Positions 24,928 through 33,639 of a DNA stretch of 64,000 nt are shown one piece after another. The position numbers were made by a program, and so were the translations under genes. Below the pieces are notes generated by a model. The model was not told the origin of the DNA, did no database searches, and saw only the letters and a program-made list of their open reading frames with translations. Source of the DNA: UBA11865 sp041570195 (GTDB lineage: Bacteria; Chloroflexota; Anaerolineae; Promineifilales; Promineifilaceae); contig JBFFWQ010000001.1 of assembly GCA_041570195.1 (NCBI GenBank), positions 1 to 64,000 of the forward strand, written 5' to 3'. Position 1 is the stretch's first letter, and each line of letters opens with the position of its first letter.

Positions 24928-26637
24928 TCAAGATGAGTCTTCGCCGGATCGACCGCCTAGCACACGCCGAATACGGAGCCAGGCGTCCCTGGCTGCCTTC
25001 AGATGACCACGGTCCAGGCGTCGCCGGCTATACCTGGCCTCCAGGAAAGCCTCGGTGAGCGTCTCGATGTCTGCTTCACTGTTGGGCCAACGTGATATCA
25101 GATCTTGAGCGAACTCACTTGGAGTTGCCGCCGGCTCTCTCTGTAATCCCCTCTTGCCGGTTTGCGTTACCAGGGACACGTACAGAAAGCGAATCTGTTC
25201 TTTCGGCGACAAAGCATTCACCCGAATGAAGTTGAAGCGCGATAGCCGGCCCTGGCCATCAGAGGCCCGGCGGTTACGCCAAGGGAAACGGGGCGGTAGG
25301 GCAGCGGTCTTCCTGACCGTGTCACTCCATATCGCAATCAGCCAGAGCTTGAGGCGCTGCCACAAACGTCGCAGATCGTCCAGGTCGACGCTGGGACCAC
25401 GATCACGCAGGAAATAAAGCGTGGCCAGGATGGCCAACGCAGTAATGGCCAGCCAGAATGCAGAACCGGCGAGCAAGGCCTGCGGGTTACCGGTTTCTAC
25501 CGGGAGCTGGTCTGGCGGCAGCAGGTCGCCGAAATCGACCGGAGGAGGCGGCGCTGCGGTTGAGTTTGGAAAAAGGGAGAGGATGGCGTAAATCAGGAGG
25601 AGTATGAGGGTGAAGGCGCCGGCCACGATGGCCAGTACCAGGCCGACGGCGGTCGCCACCAGACCGGCGATTGCCTGCATGATCCGCTGCAGGGCAATGG
25701 ATTCCCCGATGGGTAGAAACGAGGCAAACAAGGCCAGTCCGGCAAGCAACACAACTGTCCAGCGCCGCCATTTCGATGCCATTCCGGGATCTTGTCGACT
25801 GCGATTAGCTAGCCAGCGGCCGTTTAGAATGACCAATCGAGCCTGACTGATCAGTACGAGCCCGCCGATGAAGTAGACCACCAGAGCCATCAGTATCTCC
25901 TGGCTCATGCCGAGACGGGTAACAGAACGCAGTCCACCCGGTTCGGAGGTTAACCCAGCGGCCGTGCGTACGTCGAAGGTAGCCAGCGCGGAACAGACGA
26001 CTAAAAGGATCCCTCCTGCAATCCAGCCCTTCACAAAGATCTGCAGCAGGGCGCTTCTCTGCGTCAGAGGCAGAACAATTGATCTGTCGCCGGATCGTTC
26101 AGAACTTGTGGTGGTATGGTATTTGACTTCGTGGGGGGTAATAGACAGAGCTATGAAGAGCCCAGACCAACTGTGCGCTCGTTCCCAAGCGAGGACCACC
26201 AGGAGCATATGTAGACCAAGCTCGAGAGTAAATAGCGACAGAGGGTCCGCCACTGCGGCGGATATCGACGCTGGAACCGGCAGACTGCCTGAAGCCAACC
26301 ACAGGAAGAATGGTGTCAAAACAAGAAGAAAGGCCAGTTCGGCCATGGAATACAGCGGCCGATCTCGGCGGTGCGTGGGCCAATCCAACCAGCGCCTGGT
26401 CAGGACGCTCTCGAAGGCGATGAGTAAGGCAAGTGTAGGCATCAGTTGCCATGGACCGGTAGGCACGAGTTGCCAGAGCAGGGCAATTGGGCCCATGAAT
26501 AAGGCGGTTACCAGAATGGCGACCAAGAACAGCTGGAAGTAGCTTGGGCCCGTCTCCAGCCGGGAATCAATCTCACGCCCGGGTTGGTCCCGATTGGCCT
26601 GAGTTGGCCCGTATCTCTGCTGTTCCTCACCGACCAT
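24928..26637 (-). CDS. Membrane protein with C-terminal DUF4129-like domain
   Basis: 569 residues from ATG 26637, which overlaps the DUF58 stop by 11 bases. About nine membrane spans occupy residues 30-440. A basic cytoplasmic segment and a DUF4129-like C-terminal domain follow (about 460-565; RFLYVSLVTQTGKRGLQREPAATPSEFAQDL...W). Such proteins sit beside MoxR and DUF58 genes, often with transglutaminase domains. Here no transglutaminase Cys-His-Asp triad is evident. Third gene of the MoxR operon; function unknown, probably at the envelope. Confidence 0.75.
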   Translation of the reverse strand: MVGEEQQRYGPTQANRDQPGREIDSRLETGPSYFQLFLVAILVTALFMGPIALLWQLVPTGPWQLMPTLALLIAFESVLTRRWLDWPTHRRDRPLYSMAELAFLLVLTPFFLWLASGSLPVPASISAAVADPLSLFTLELGLHMLLVVLAWERAHSWSGLFIALSITPHEVKYHTTTSSERSGDRSIVLPLTQRSALLQIFVKGWIAGGILLVVCSALATFDVRTAAGLTSEPGGLRSVTRLGMSQEILMALVVYFIGGLVLISQARLVILNGRWLANRSRQDPGMASKWRRWTVVLLAGLALFASFLPIGESIALQRIMQAIAGLVATAVGLVLAIVAGAFTLILLLIYAILSLFPNSTAAPPPPVDFGDLLPPDQLPVETGNPQALLAGSAFWLAITALAILATLYFLRDRGPSVDLDDLRRLWQRLKLWLIAIWSDTVRKTAALPPRFPWRNRRASDGQGRLSRFNFIRVNALSPKEQIRFLYVSLVTQTGKRGLQREPAATPSEFAQDLISRWPNSEADIETLTEAFLEARYSRRRLDRGHLKAARDAWLRIRRVLGGRSGEDSS

Positions 26638-27940
26638 TATGGTCCGCCTGCTGCCAGCGACGCAAGGCGTCACGATCGGCAACGTGATATGCGGTGAAAC
26701 CTAGCAGTTGGGCTCGCTCACGCACGGACGGAAAGTCGGCATAGGGTTCAACGATGAAAAGTACGACGTTGAACCCGGCTCGCACCAAACGATGCAAAGC
26801 ATCATAGATGGCCTGGTCTGCATCAGGAACTATGACCAGTAAGGTGACGCCCCAGCCCAGATCAAGGCTGAGACAATAGACATGGCTGGCGAAAGGGAGC
26901 GCAGATGCCGCTTCCAACCTGGCCAAGCGCTCGAGGATCAGCATCAAGTGGCCGCGGCCCGACTTGGGTAAAATCGGATCGGCCACAAGGCGCGCAGCAG
27001 GACTTAGGGTTCTACCATGTATTTCGCCCATGGGCTGCAAATCGCTCAAGGCCAGCCGACCGCTTGTGGAACTAAAATCAGATTCCAGATCGGGGTCAAT
27101 CTGATGTTGCAACAGGGGATCGGCGCCATTGCTGATTAGGCCAACGGCTTGCCTCTTGGCGATCAGATGGGAAGCGAGCGAAGCGGCGACCACAATCGCC
27201 CACTCAGGGCCGTCACGGCGATAGCGCTTCGTATAGTCATCAACATTCAGGTTGAGAAGGATTGCCGATTCGAGCGATATGGCCGGTTCTTGTGTCTTGA
27301 CCAGAAGAGCATTGGAGTGGGCACTCACCTTCCAGTTGACCAGTCGAAGCGAATCGCCCAACTGATAGTTCCGCACGCCTTGCGGCCGCGCCGGATCTTC
27401 AAATAGCTGCTGCTTGCTGGGCAGCGTACCGAAGGGAAGGCGAGACGGCAGGTTGAGTCTCGTCAGGGGAACGATGCGTGGATAGACGGTCAAGTATTCT
27501 GGCTCAAGTGCGACCCGACTTTCCTGAAAGCCAAAAAGGTCGCCGGCCGTGATTTGCAGCGGACCCAGACGATAATAGCCGCGCTTCATGGCCCGAATTT
27601 GGTAACGAAGACGGCGCTCTTTTCGGGCGCCTAGGTGGATGACATGGTTAATCGATGGGCCGCACCGCAGCGCAGGTGGGACAGTTTCGACGAGTTGCAG
27701 CCAGAGTAGTGGCAAGCGGCCGGCATTATCCAATGTGACGCTCACGTTTACCGTTTCTCCAAGAAACGATCGGCTCTGGAACTGGCGTCTGGCCCGGAGA
27801 CGCTTAACTGACCCTGGCACAAGCCAGCGGCTCCAGGCGAAGACGCCTATCAGTACGTAGGCGACGTAGAAGATGAAATCAACCCGGGTGAGGAAGGCAA
27901 CGGCGATCAGCAATATGATGAGAATGAAAAGCTCGGTCAC
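26627..27940 (-). CDS. DUF58 domain protein
   Basis: A 437-residue protein with one or two N-terminal membrane spans (about 2-40), a beta-rich middle and the DUF58 core around residues 195-240 (DPARPQGVRNYQLGDSLRLVNWKVSAHSNALLVK, in part). A von Willebrand A-like region follows. DUF58 proteins are partners of MoxR AAA+ ATPases and are thought to take part in assembly or maturation of envelope complexes. It overlaps moxR by four bases and the next gene by 11, a tight operon. Confidence 0.88.
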   Translation of the reverse strand: MTELFILIILLIAVAFLTRVDFIFYVAYVLIGVFAWSRWLVPGSVKRLRARRQFQSRSFLGETVNVSVTLDNAGRLPLLWLQLVETVPPALRCGPSINHVIHLGARKERRLRYQIRAMKRGYYRLGPLQITAGDLFGFQESRVALEPEYLTVYPRIVPLTRLNLPSRLPFGTLPSKQQLFEDPARPQGVRNYQLGDSLRLVNWKVSAHSNALLVKTQEPAISLESAILLNLNVDDYTKRYRRDGPEWAIVVAASLASHLIAKRQAVGLISNGADPLLQHQIDPDLESDFSSTSGRLALSDLQPMGEIHGRTLSPAARLVADPILPKSGRGHLMLILERLARLEAASALPFASHVYCLSLDLGWGVTLLVIVPDADQAIYDALHRLVRAGFNVVLFIVEPYADFPSVRERAQLLGFTAYHVADRDALRRWQQADHNGR

Positions 27941-28884
27941 GGGGATTCTGCAATTTCTAGCAATGTCTGATCGACTATGCTGGCCACGATTTGTTGAACC
28001 GACAGGCCTCGCAGCGCGCTATCGGGACGCAGCAAGCAGCGGTGCGCCAGAACCGCAGGAACCAACTCTTTGACGTCATCTGGGAGCACATAATCGCGGC
28101 CGCGGACGGCAGCCAGCGCCTGGGCAGAACGATACAGGGCCAGAGATCCCCGAGGACTGGCGCCTAACGCGAAGTCGGCATGACCACGTGTAGCGAAGAC
28201 CAGGCGCACGATGTAGTCACGAACGGTATTGTCAACGTGGACGTCCCACACTAGCCGGGACAAGCGCCCAACATCTCCTCCGTCCACTACCTGCCCGATA
28301 GTTTCGATGGGGTGCTGGCGACCGAGGTTCAGGAGAAGTTGGCTTTCATATTCCTCGTCCAGATAGCCCAGCTCTAATCTGAGGAAGAAGCGATCGAGCT
28401 GAGCTTCAGGCAAAGGGAATGTGCCTTCGAACTCAATAGGATTCTGAGTCGCGATGACCAGAAACGGCCTCTGCAAAGGCCTGGTGACGCCGTCAACAGA
28501 AATCTGGCGTTCGCCCATGCATTCGAGCAGAGCGGACTGGGTGCGCGGCGTGGCGCGGTTTACTTCATCGGCCAGCAGTACATTTGTGAATGCCGGTCCG
28601 GGTATGAAGCTGAAACGACCCGCCCGCTGATCGAATATCGACACACCGGTAACGTCGTTCGGAAGCAGGTCAGGCGTGCACTGCAAGCGCCGGAAATCGA
28701 GACCTAGTGACGCAGCCAGCGAGCGGGCCAGCATTGTTTTTCCAGTGCCTGGCACATCCTCAAGCAGTATGTGACCTTCACAAAGAAGGGCTACCACCAT
28801 CAGTTCCAGGGTCGGCCGCTTGCCAATAATAACCCTCCCCATGTTGGCCAGCAGCTTGTCGACGAATCGTTCAATCTCTTTCAT
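27937..28884 (-). CDS. MoxR-type AAA+ ATPase
   Basis: 315 residues. Walker A is EDVPGTGKTMLARS (about 42-55) and Walker B LLADEVNRATPRTQSALLE (about 105-123). Sensor 1 is VIATQNPIEFEGTFPLPEAQLDRF (in part), and the C-terminal lid carries GASPRGSLAL. These are the marks of the MoxR branch, which acts as a chaperone for metal-enzyme or envelope-complex assembly. First gene of the leftward moxR-DUF58-DUF4129 operon. Confidence 0.94.
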   Translation of the reverse strand: MKEIERFVDKLLANMGRVIIGKRPTLELMVVALLCEGHILLEDVPGTGKTMLARSLAASLGLDFRRLQCTPDLLPNDVTGVSIFDQRAGRFSFIPGPAFTNVLLADEVNRATPRTQSALLECMGERQISVDGVTRPLQRPFLVIATQNPIEFEGTFPLPEAQLDRFFLRLELGYLDEEYESQLLLNLGRQHPIETIGQVVDGGDVGRLSRLVWDVHVDNTVRDYIVRLVFATRGHADFALGASPRGSLALYRSAQALAAVRGRDYVLPDDVKELVPAVLAHRCLLRPDSALRGLSVQQIVASIVDQTLLEIAESP

Positions 28885-28928
28885 TGCTGCATATCCATGA
28901 ACAGTTACTATAATAGCATACCTGTAGC

Positions 28929-30917
28929 ATGATGGATCGAGGAACCCGCCCCACTGACAGCAGATTTGACGTCAAGTTGGCTAACCGGCTAGCTCACCTG
29001 GAATCGTACAACAAGCACTTGTACAGGCCAAATACCTATCTGCACAAGTGGTGGGCCCGGCGTTGTGGCAGCACGTTCCGGCTCATCCTGAAAAGCCTGG
29101 TTGAGGACGCCGACGAACGAGCCTACTACGCGGCCGGCGGACTGGAGGGCAAGATCGTCCTGGATCCCATGCTGGGCGGAGGAACGACGCTTCACGAAGC
29201 GATTCGCCTGGGGGCGAACGTCATCGGATTTGACGTGGATCCAATTCCTGTGTTGCAAGCTCGGGCCACGTTGTCCGACATTTCTCTGGAGCGAATTGAA
29301 GAAGCTTTTGCTTACCTGATGGTAGGCTTGGAGAAGAAACTGGCCCCCCTTTACCTGACATCTTGTGCCCGCTGCAACAGTGAGCGACCTGTTCGGTACA
29401 TCATGTATGGACTGCGCCAACTATGTGACTGTGGTGAGGTCACCGTCGTCGACTCACTCTTGCTGCGCAGAGAACGTGATGGCGGAGCAATCCGATTGTG
29501 CGAGCAATGCCATCAGGTCGTACGGAATAGTGAGACCTGTAGCTGCCCAAGCGGTGCGGGGAGAACTCGAATCTTCGAGAAGTCTGTGAAACGCTGCCCA
29601 ACCTGCGGGATCAAGTTTCGGGAATTGACCGACGAACCCTTCTACCGGCGATATCGACCGCTGCTGGCGGTTGCCAATTGCGAAGTCCATGGACGGCTCT
29701 TGCAGGCGGTTACGAATGCCGATCACGAGTTGCTCGAAGAGGCCAATGCGATGCGCCACCAGCTGACATTCCTTGCTGACACTGAAGTTGCCCCTGGGCC
29801 GAAGTCCAGCGATTTGATACGCCGGGGTATTCACGACTATCAGGATCTGTTTTCGAGTAGACAATTGCTCTATCTCAGCTCGGCAATAGAGCTGCTACGC
29901 GATTTTGAACCGAAAGTACAGCTCTATTTGTCGCTATTGGTATCGACTTCGCTGGAATTCAACGTCATGCTGTGTGGCTACAAAGGGGCGGGCGTTAGAC
30001 GGGCAGGCGCTATCCGTCACGCATTTTCCCATCACGCCTATTCCTTTCCCTATACCGCCGTTGAGAATAACCCGGTATACCCTGGACCATCCTCGGGCGC
30101 GTTGCGCAAACTGTTCGAGGATCGCGTACGGCGGGCCCGGCAATGGTCTAAGATCCCAAAGGAAAGGTCACTAGCCAAAAACGGACCCAAATTCGTGGAG
30201 ATTCATGGCGAGAGTGACATAGGCGCTGAAGTGAAGGACCCGCGGGCGTTGACTGTGGGCCAACGGCGGTTTGTCGTCAGGCAGGGCACGGCCGCCGATA
30301 CTGTATTGGCCGACAACAGCGTCGATTTTGTGGTCACTGATCCGCCTTACTATGATAGCGTTCAGTACGGCGATCTTTCGATGTTTTTTCGGGTCTGGTT
30401 GCGTCAGATGATCAGTAGCGCTGCCGTCGCAGAGATTCAGTGGGACTATCAGATGGTTGATGCGGCCGTCATGTACCGCGGCAACAGATCGGCCGAGGCC
30501 GCGCATGACCACTATCTGGGGACTATGAGCGCAATTTTCGGCGAGTGCCGGCGTGTGCTGAAACCCGAGCCAGGGCGATTGATATTCAGCTATCATCACT
30601 GGAAGGCGGCCGGTTGGTCGGCTATCAGCATCGCGCTGAAGCGAGCAGGGTTCAGACTCATTGATCGCTATGTGGTTCACTCGGAGAACCCGGTGTCGGT
30701 CCATATCGCCAACCTGAACGCTCTGACGGATGATGCTATCTTGGTGCTGGCAGTTGAGAGCGGCGCTCCCGAAAGGCAATGGCCTCAACTTGAGAGCATC
30801 CGGACCAGTGACAGCAGTCAGTTCTGCCGCGACTGCGCAGAATCACTGGGCTGGATATTGGCGGCCGACATAACTGAATCAGAGATCGCCGACTGGTGGC
30901 GCAAGCAGTTGAGATGA
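28929..30917 (+). CDS. DUF1156-like site-specific DNA methyltransferase with internal zinc-ribbon region
   Basis: 662 residues. The N-terminal YLHKWWARRCGSTF recalls the H.WWARR signature of DUF1156-type methylases. Motif I is LDPMLGGGTTLHEA (about 78-91) and the catalytic motif VTDPPYYDSVQY (about 472-483), a DPPY amino-methyltransferase, so adenine-N6 or cytosine-N4 modification is expected. Between them lie Cys pairs (CARCNSE, CDCGE, CEQCHQ, CPTCGIKF; about 143-235), probably zinc ribbons. No restriction gene adjoins it, so it is an orphan methylase. It is transcribed away from the moxR operon. A TATAAT at 28909-28914 predicts a very short leader. Confidence 0.8.
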   Translation: MMDRGTRPTDSRFDVKLANRLAHLESYNKHLYRPNTYLHKWWARRCGSTFRLILKSLVEDADERAYYAAGGLEGKIVLDPMLGGGTTLHEAIRLGANVIGFDVDPIPVLQARATLSDISLERIEEAFAYLMVGLEKKLAPLYLTSCARCNSERPVRYIMYGLRQLCDCGEVTVVDSLLLRRERDGGAIRLCEQCHQVVRNSETCSCPSGAGRTRIFEKSVKRCPTCGIKFRELTDEPFYRRYRPLLAVANCEVHGRLLQAVTNADHELLEEANAMRHQLTFLADTEVAPGPKSSDLIRRGIHDYQDLFSSRQLLYLSSAIELLRDFEPKVQLYLSLLVSTSLEFNVMLCGYKGAGVRRAGAIRHAFSHHAYSFPYTAVENNPVYPGPSSGALRKLFEDRVRRARQWSKIPKERSLAKNGPKFVEIHGESDIGAEVKDPRALTVGQRRFVVRQGTAADTVLADNSVDFVVTDPPYYDSVQYGDLSMFFRVWLRQMISSAAVAEIQWDYQMVDAAVMYRGNRSAEAAHDHYLGTMSAIFGECRRVLKPEPGRLIFSYHHWKAAGWSAISIALKRAGFRLIDRYVVHSENPVSVHIANLNALTDDAILVLAVESGAPERQWPQLESIRTSDSSQFCRDCAESLGWILAADITESEIADWWRKQLR

Positions 30918-30944
30918 GGGCTTGAAGCGAGAGCAGAATAAGAA

Positions 30945-30973
30945 CCGGAGACCTGCATGAGCCAGGTCTCCGG
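30945..30973 (-). terminator. Stem-loop terminator of the SPFH gene
   Basis: CCGGAGACCTG (30945-30955) pairs perfectly with CAGGTCTCCGG (30963-30973) around a seven-base loop. On the minus strand TTCTTATTCT follows, so it mainly serves the SPFH gene. On the plus strand it may also slow readthrough from the methyltransferase. Confidence 0.75.
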
Positions 30974-31004
30974 GAGAAGGTAAAACGAAGCCTATCGGCC
31001 AATA

Positions 31005-32054
31005 CTAGCCGGAAAGGAACTCTTCCAGATTTGCTTTGCTGATTCGATAGGCGCTGCCTATTTTGCGAGCCTTCAAATCGCCGGCTTGAATGGCAGCCAG
31101 AATGTCGGCTTCTGTGACCTGGACGAAAGCAGCTGCCTGAGCGGGAGTCATGACGGCCGGTATTTCGGCCGCGCCAGATGCTTGCTGCTGAGGTTCCTGT
31201 TGGACCTGCTGCTGACCCTGGCCCTGTTGTTGGCCCATCTGTTGCTGCATGGCCGACATGCCCATCATGCCCATGCCGAGTTCGCCCAGATTGCTCCCGC
31301 CGCCGCTTTCGGCCGCGGCCATTCCTACGTCTAGCGACTTCATTTGGGCGTAAGTGGTGCCGTAGCCCATACGCGTAACGACCTCCAACGACTCTGGGTG
31401 CAGTCCCATGCGAATGTTGAAGTCGACCAACACCATGCCCATGGCGTCAAATTCGGTCTGGAGCAGCCCTACCAGTAGATCATTCAAGTCCTGTGACAAA
31501 GACTGCAATTGGGCCGGGCCCAGATTCTTGGCAATGGCCAACTCGCTGAGTTTGTCTTGCATCATAACACCCAGCATCGGGTCGAGACGATCCTTGAGCT
31601 GGCGCAAATCAACACTGTTTCTGAAAGCATCCATGGCCGTCAGGAACCGCCAGGGCTCCTTGACCTTGGCTACGTAGGTACCGTTGCCAATGATCGCGCT
31701 GGCGCCCGGTGGTCTGTTCATGTGCTCGACGACGATCGGCGCGGTCGTGCCCCATTTGTAAGTCATGTCAGTGGTCTTCACGAAGTAAACATCGGCCGTG
31801 AATGGAGTCTTGTCGTCAAATGCCTTACCCAATATGCTGGTGAGCAAGGGTAGGTTAGCCGTGGTGAGAACATGGGTGCCCGGGGTAAACGTACCCAGCG
31901 CTTCACCGCTGCGCACGAATACGGCCGTCTCGCCTGGATTCACAATGCACGGCGAACCAAGTCGGATATCGCCTGCTTCGCCTCGAGGGAACTTCTGCAC
32001 AATTTCGTTCCTTCCCCAAGGTTCTGCCATCACACGGTCAAATATGCGGGCCAT
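31005..32054 (-). CDS. SPFH/band-7 protein fused to a C-terminal excisionase-type helix-turn-helix
   Basis: 349 residues, ATG after AAGGAGAG. Residues about 1-220 match the YdjI-like SPFH (virion-core-like) family: RLGSPCIVNPGETAVFV, TADVYFVKTTDM and MGMVLVDFNIRMG. A Gly/Met/Gln low-complexity linker follows (about 245-290). The last ~50 residues form a MerR/excisionase-type unit, TPAQAAAFVQVTEADILAAI...GSAYRISKANLEEFL. In SPFH relatives this tail is normally a zinc ribbon that guides partners. Here the HTH-like domain may bind a protein or DNA. It is co-oriented with the helical protein 82 bases upstream. Confidence 0.85.
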   Translation of the reverse strand: MARIFDRVMAEPWGRNEIVQKFPRGEAGDIRLGSPCIVNPGETAVFVRSGEALGTFTPGTHVLTTANLPLLTSILGKAFDDKTPFTADVYFVKTTDMTYKWGTTAPIVVEHMNRPPGASAIIGNGTYVAKVKEPWRFLTAMDAFRNSVDLRQLKDRLDPMLGVMMQDKLSELAIAKNLGPAQLQSLSQDLNDLLVGLLQTEFDAMGMVLVDFNIRMGLHPESLEVVTRMGYGTTYAQMKSLDVGMAAAESGGGSNLGELGMGMMGMSAMQQQMGQQQGQGQQQVQQEPQQQASGAAEIPAVMTPAQAAAFVQVTEADILAAIQAGDLKARKIGSAYRISKANLEEFLSG

Positions 32055-32136
32055 TTCTAACTCTCCTTCAAGATTAGTTGTCGGCCTTCAGCGGTCGACT
32101 GAAAGCTGTCGTCTGCCGGCACTCAGCCATTCATTT

Positions 32137-32679
32137 CTAGCCAATGCCAGATAGAATTTCTTGTCGCTCGGCGAAAGCGCTGTTGGCCTCGCGCAAGGTT
32201 GTGTCAAGAATCCGGATGGCGCCGCCGATATCGCCTCCTTCGGCCGCGGCTTTCTCCAGGGCGCTTATGTCCACGGCTATTTGATCGCTGTAGGCCAGCA
32301 TGGATTCGTCAAACGCGTATAGGTTTGCTAGGTCGTCCTCCTTGACCTTGACCGCGTCAAAGAAACCGGCGTAGCCCTGCGGCGCATCCTTGATCTTCCC
32401 TATCAAGCCCATCAGACGGGTATCAGCCCGACCAAGCGATTCGGCGAAGTCAATGGCCGTCACTATGTCTCGGCTCAGATCCTGATGGACTGACGAGAGT
32501 TGCAGCCTGCTCTCTTCCAACCTTGCCGACAATGTTTCGCGCAGAAGCTGGTCAGCCTCGCGCCGGCGGCTCCGCTCCATGTAGCCATCGAAGCCTGGAA
32601 TTTTGCCGAGTAGATCGCCAAGTCCGGTGGACTCCTTTTCAATCTTGTCATACATATCTGGAACCAGATCGTCTTTCAT
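32137..32679 (-). CDS. Hypothetical all-helical protein, partner of the SPFH gene
   Basis: A 180-residue charged protein, ATG after GAGGAG. It is almost wholly helical, with READQLLRETLSARLEESRLQL and later EDDLANLYAFDESMLAYSDQIAVDIS heptad-like stretches (given in part). It has no cysteines or membrane span. I know no name for it. Helical proteins of this size commonly precede YdjI-like SPFH genes, so a role as an assembly partner is plausible but inferred. Confidence 0.7.
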   Translation of the reverse strand: MKDDLVPDMYDKIEKESTGLGDLLGKIPGFDGYMERSRRREADQLLRETLSARLEESRLQLSSVHQDLSRDIVTAIDFAESLGRADTRLMGLIGKIKDAPQGYAGFFDAVKVKEDDLANLYAFDESMLAYSDQIAVDISALEKAAAEGGDIGGAIRILDTTLREANSAFAERQEILSGIG

Positions 32680-32766
32680 ATCTTACTGCTCCTCAGTACC
32701 ATTGGTGAAACGTTATCGAAACGGCCGATGCTCAGAAACCAGTATAGCACAGCTTAGAGATGCGAG

Positions 32767-33639
32767 TTAGCCTTGAAGCCACTTATCAAGAATCATGTCG
32801 AGCTGGCCAGTAGATTGGACTGATCTGAGCGCACGGTTGAGTTCTCTCAGCAGTTGTCCATCCTGGCGGCGCACAACCATCACATACGGTTCATCGCTCA
32901 AAGGAGCAAGGCGAAGCTCATTGACGGGCAGTTGACCAGTAAACAGACGGGCGGCGATGTTGTCGACGACTGCCGCATCAACATCGCCATCGATCACGGC
33001 TTGGATAGCCTCATCAGAGCTCTGTTTCGGAGAGATGGCTAAGTCAGGAATCCGTCTCTGCCAGGTGGTCGCTTCGACGTGGCCGGCCGCGCCGAGCTCG
33101 ACGGAAATGCTTTTGCCGGCCAAGTCGTCGAGCTGAGCTAGCGGGGCTTCTGGAGGCGTCACGAGCACCAATCCACTGTTGACATAGCCATCACTGTAGG
33201 CGAAATCGCTGGTGCGCGCCGGTTCGGCAACCAGGGCCGAAATGAGTACGTCGACTTGACCAGTACCGAGGGCATCGTATAAGCCGTCATAGCCGAAATA
33301 GGTGAAGCTGGCCTTTAGTCCCAACTCGGCGGCAATCATGCCGGCAAGATCGACGTCAATCCCTTGAACCGACTCGGGGTCGGCGAATTCGAAAGGGGGA
33401 TAGGTCGGATCCAGACCAACCTGCAGCACGCCATTACTCTGTATGCGTTGCCATGTCGTCTTCTCGGCTGAACATGCGGTGAGCATGAAGCATAGAAGGA
33501 TGCCGGCTAGTATCAAAAGAATGGCTCCGGCAGCCGCGGCCGCCGTCAAGATGGCTTGCCAGGTTACTTTCGGCTCGAAAGCGGAGCGGGTCAAGCTGCT
33601 CAAATCTTCAATTGCCCGTGAATTCTTTGAGCGTGTCAT
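32767..33639 (-). CDS. Family 3 extracellular solute-binding lipoprotein (amino-acid type)
   Basis: 290 residues. A 34-residue basic/polar lead and a hydrophobic stretch end in the lipobox LTAC (Cys about 56), so it should be a membrane-anchored lipoprotein. The mature part shows GVLQVGLDPTYPPFEF and GIDVDLAGMIAAELGL. ALGTGQVDVLISALV and a D-G-D-V-D-AAVVDN segment follow, all typical of polar amino-acid binding proteins. No permease or ATPase lies next to it, so it works with a distant transporter or as a sensor. Its first 32 bases overlap the glycosidase gene. Confidence 0.88.
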   Translation of the reverse strand: MTRSKNSRAIEDLSSLTRSAFEPKVTWQAILTAAAAAGAILLILAGILLCFMLTACSAEKTTWQRIQSNGVLQVGLDPTYPPFEFADPESVQGIDVDLAGMIAAELGLKASFTYFGYDGLYDALGTGQVDVLISALVAEPARTSDFAYSDGYVNSGLVLVTPPEAPLAQLDDLAGKSISVELGAAGHVEATTWQRRIPDLAISPKQSSDEAIQAVIDGDVDAAVVDNIAARLFTGQLPVNELRLAPLSDEPYVMVVRRQDGQLLRELNRALRSVQSTGQLDMILDKWLQG

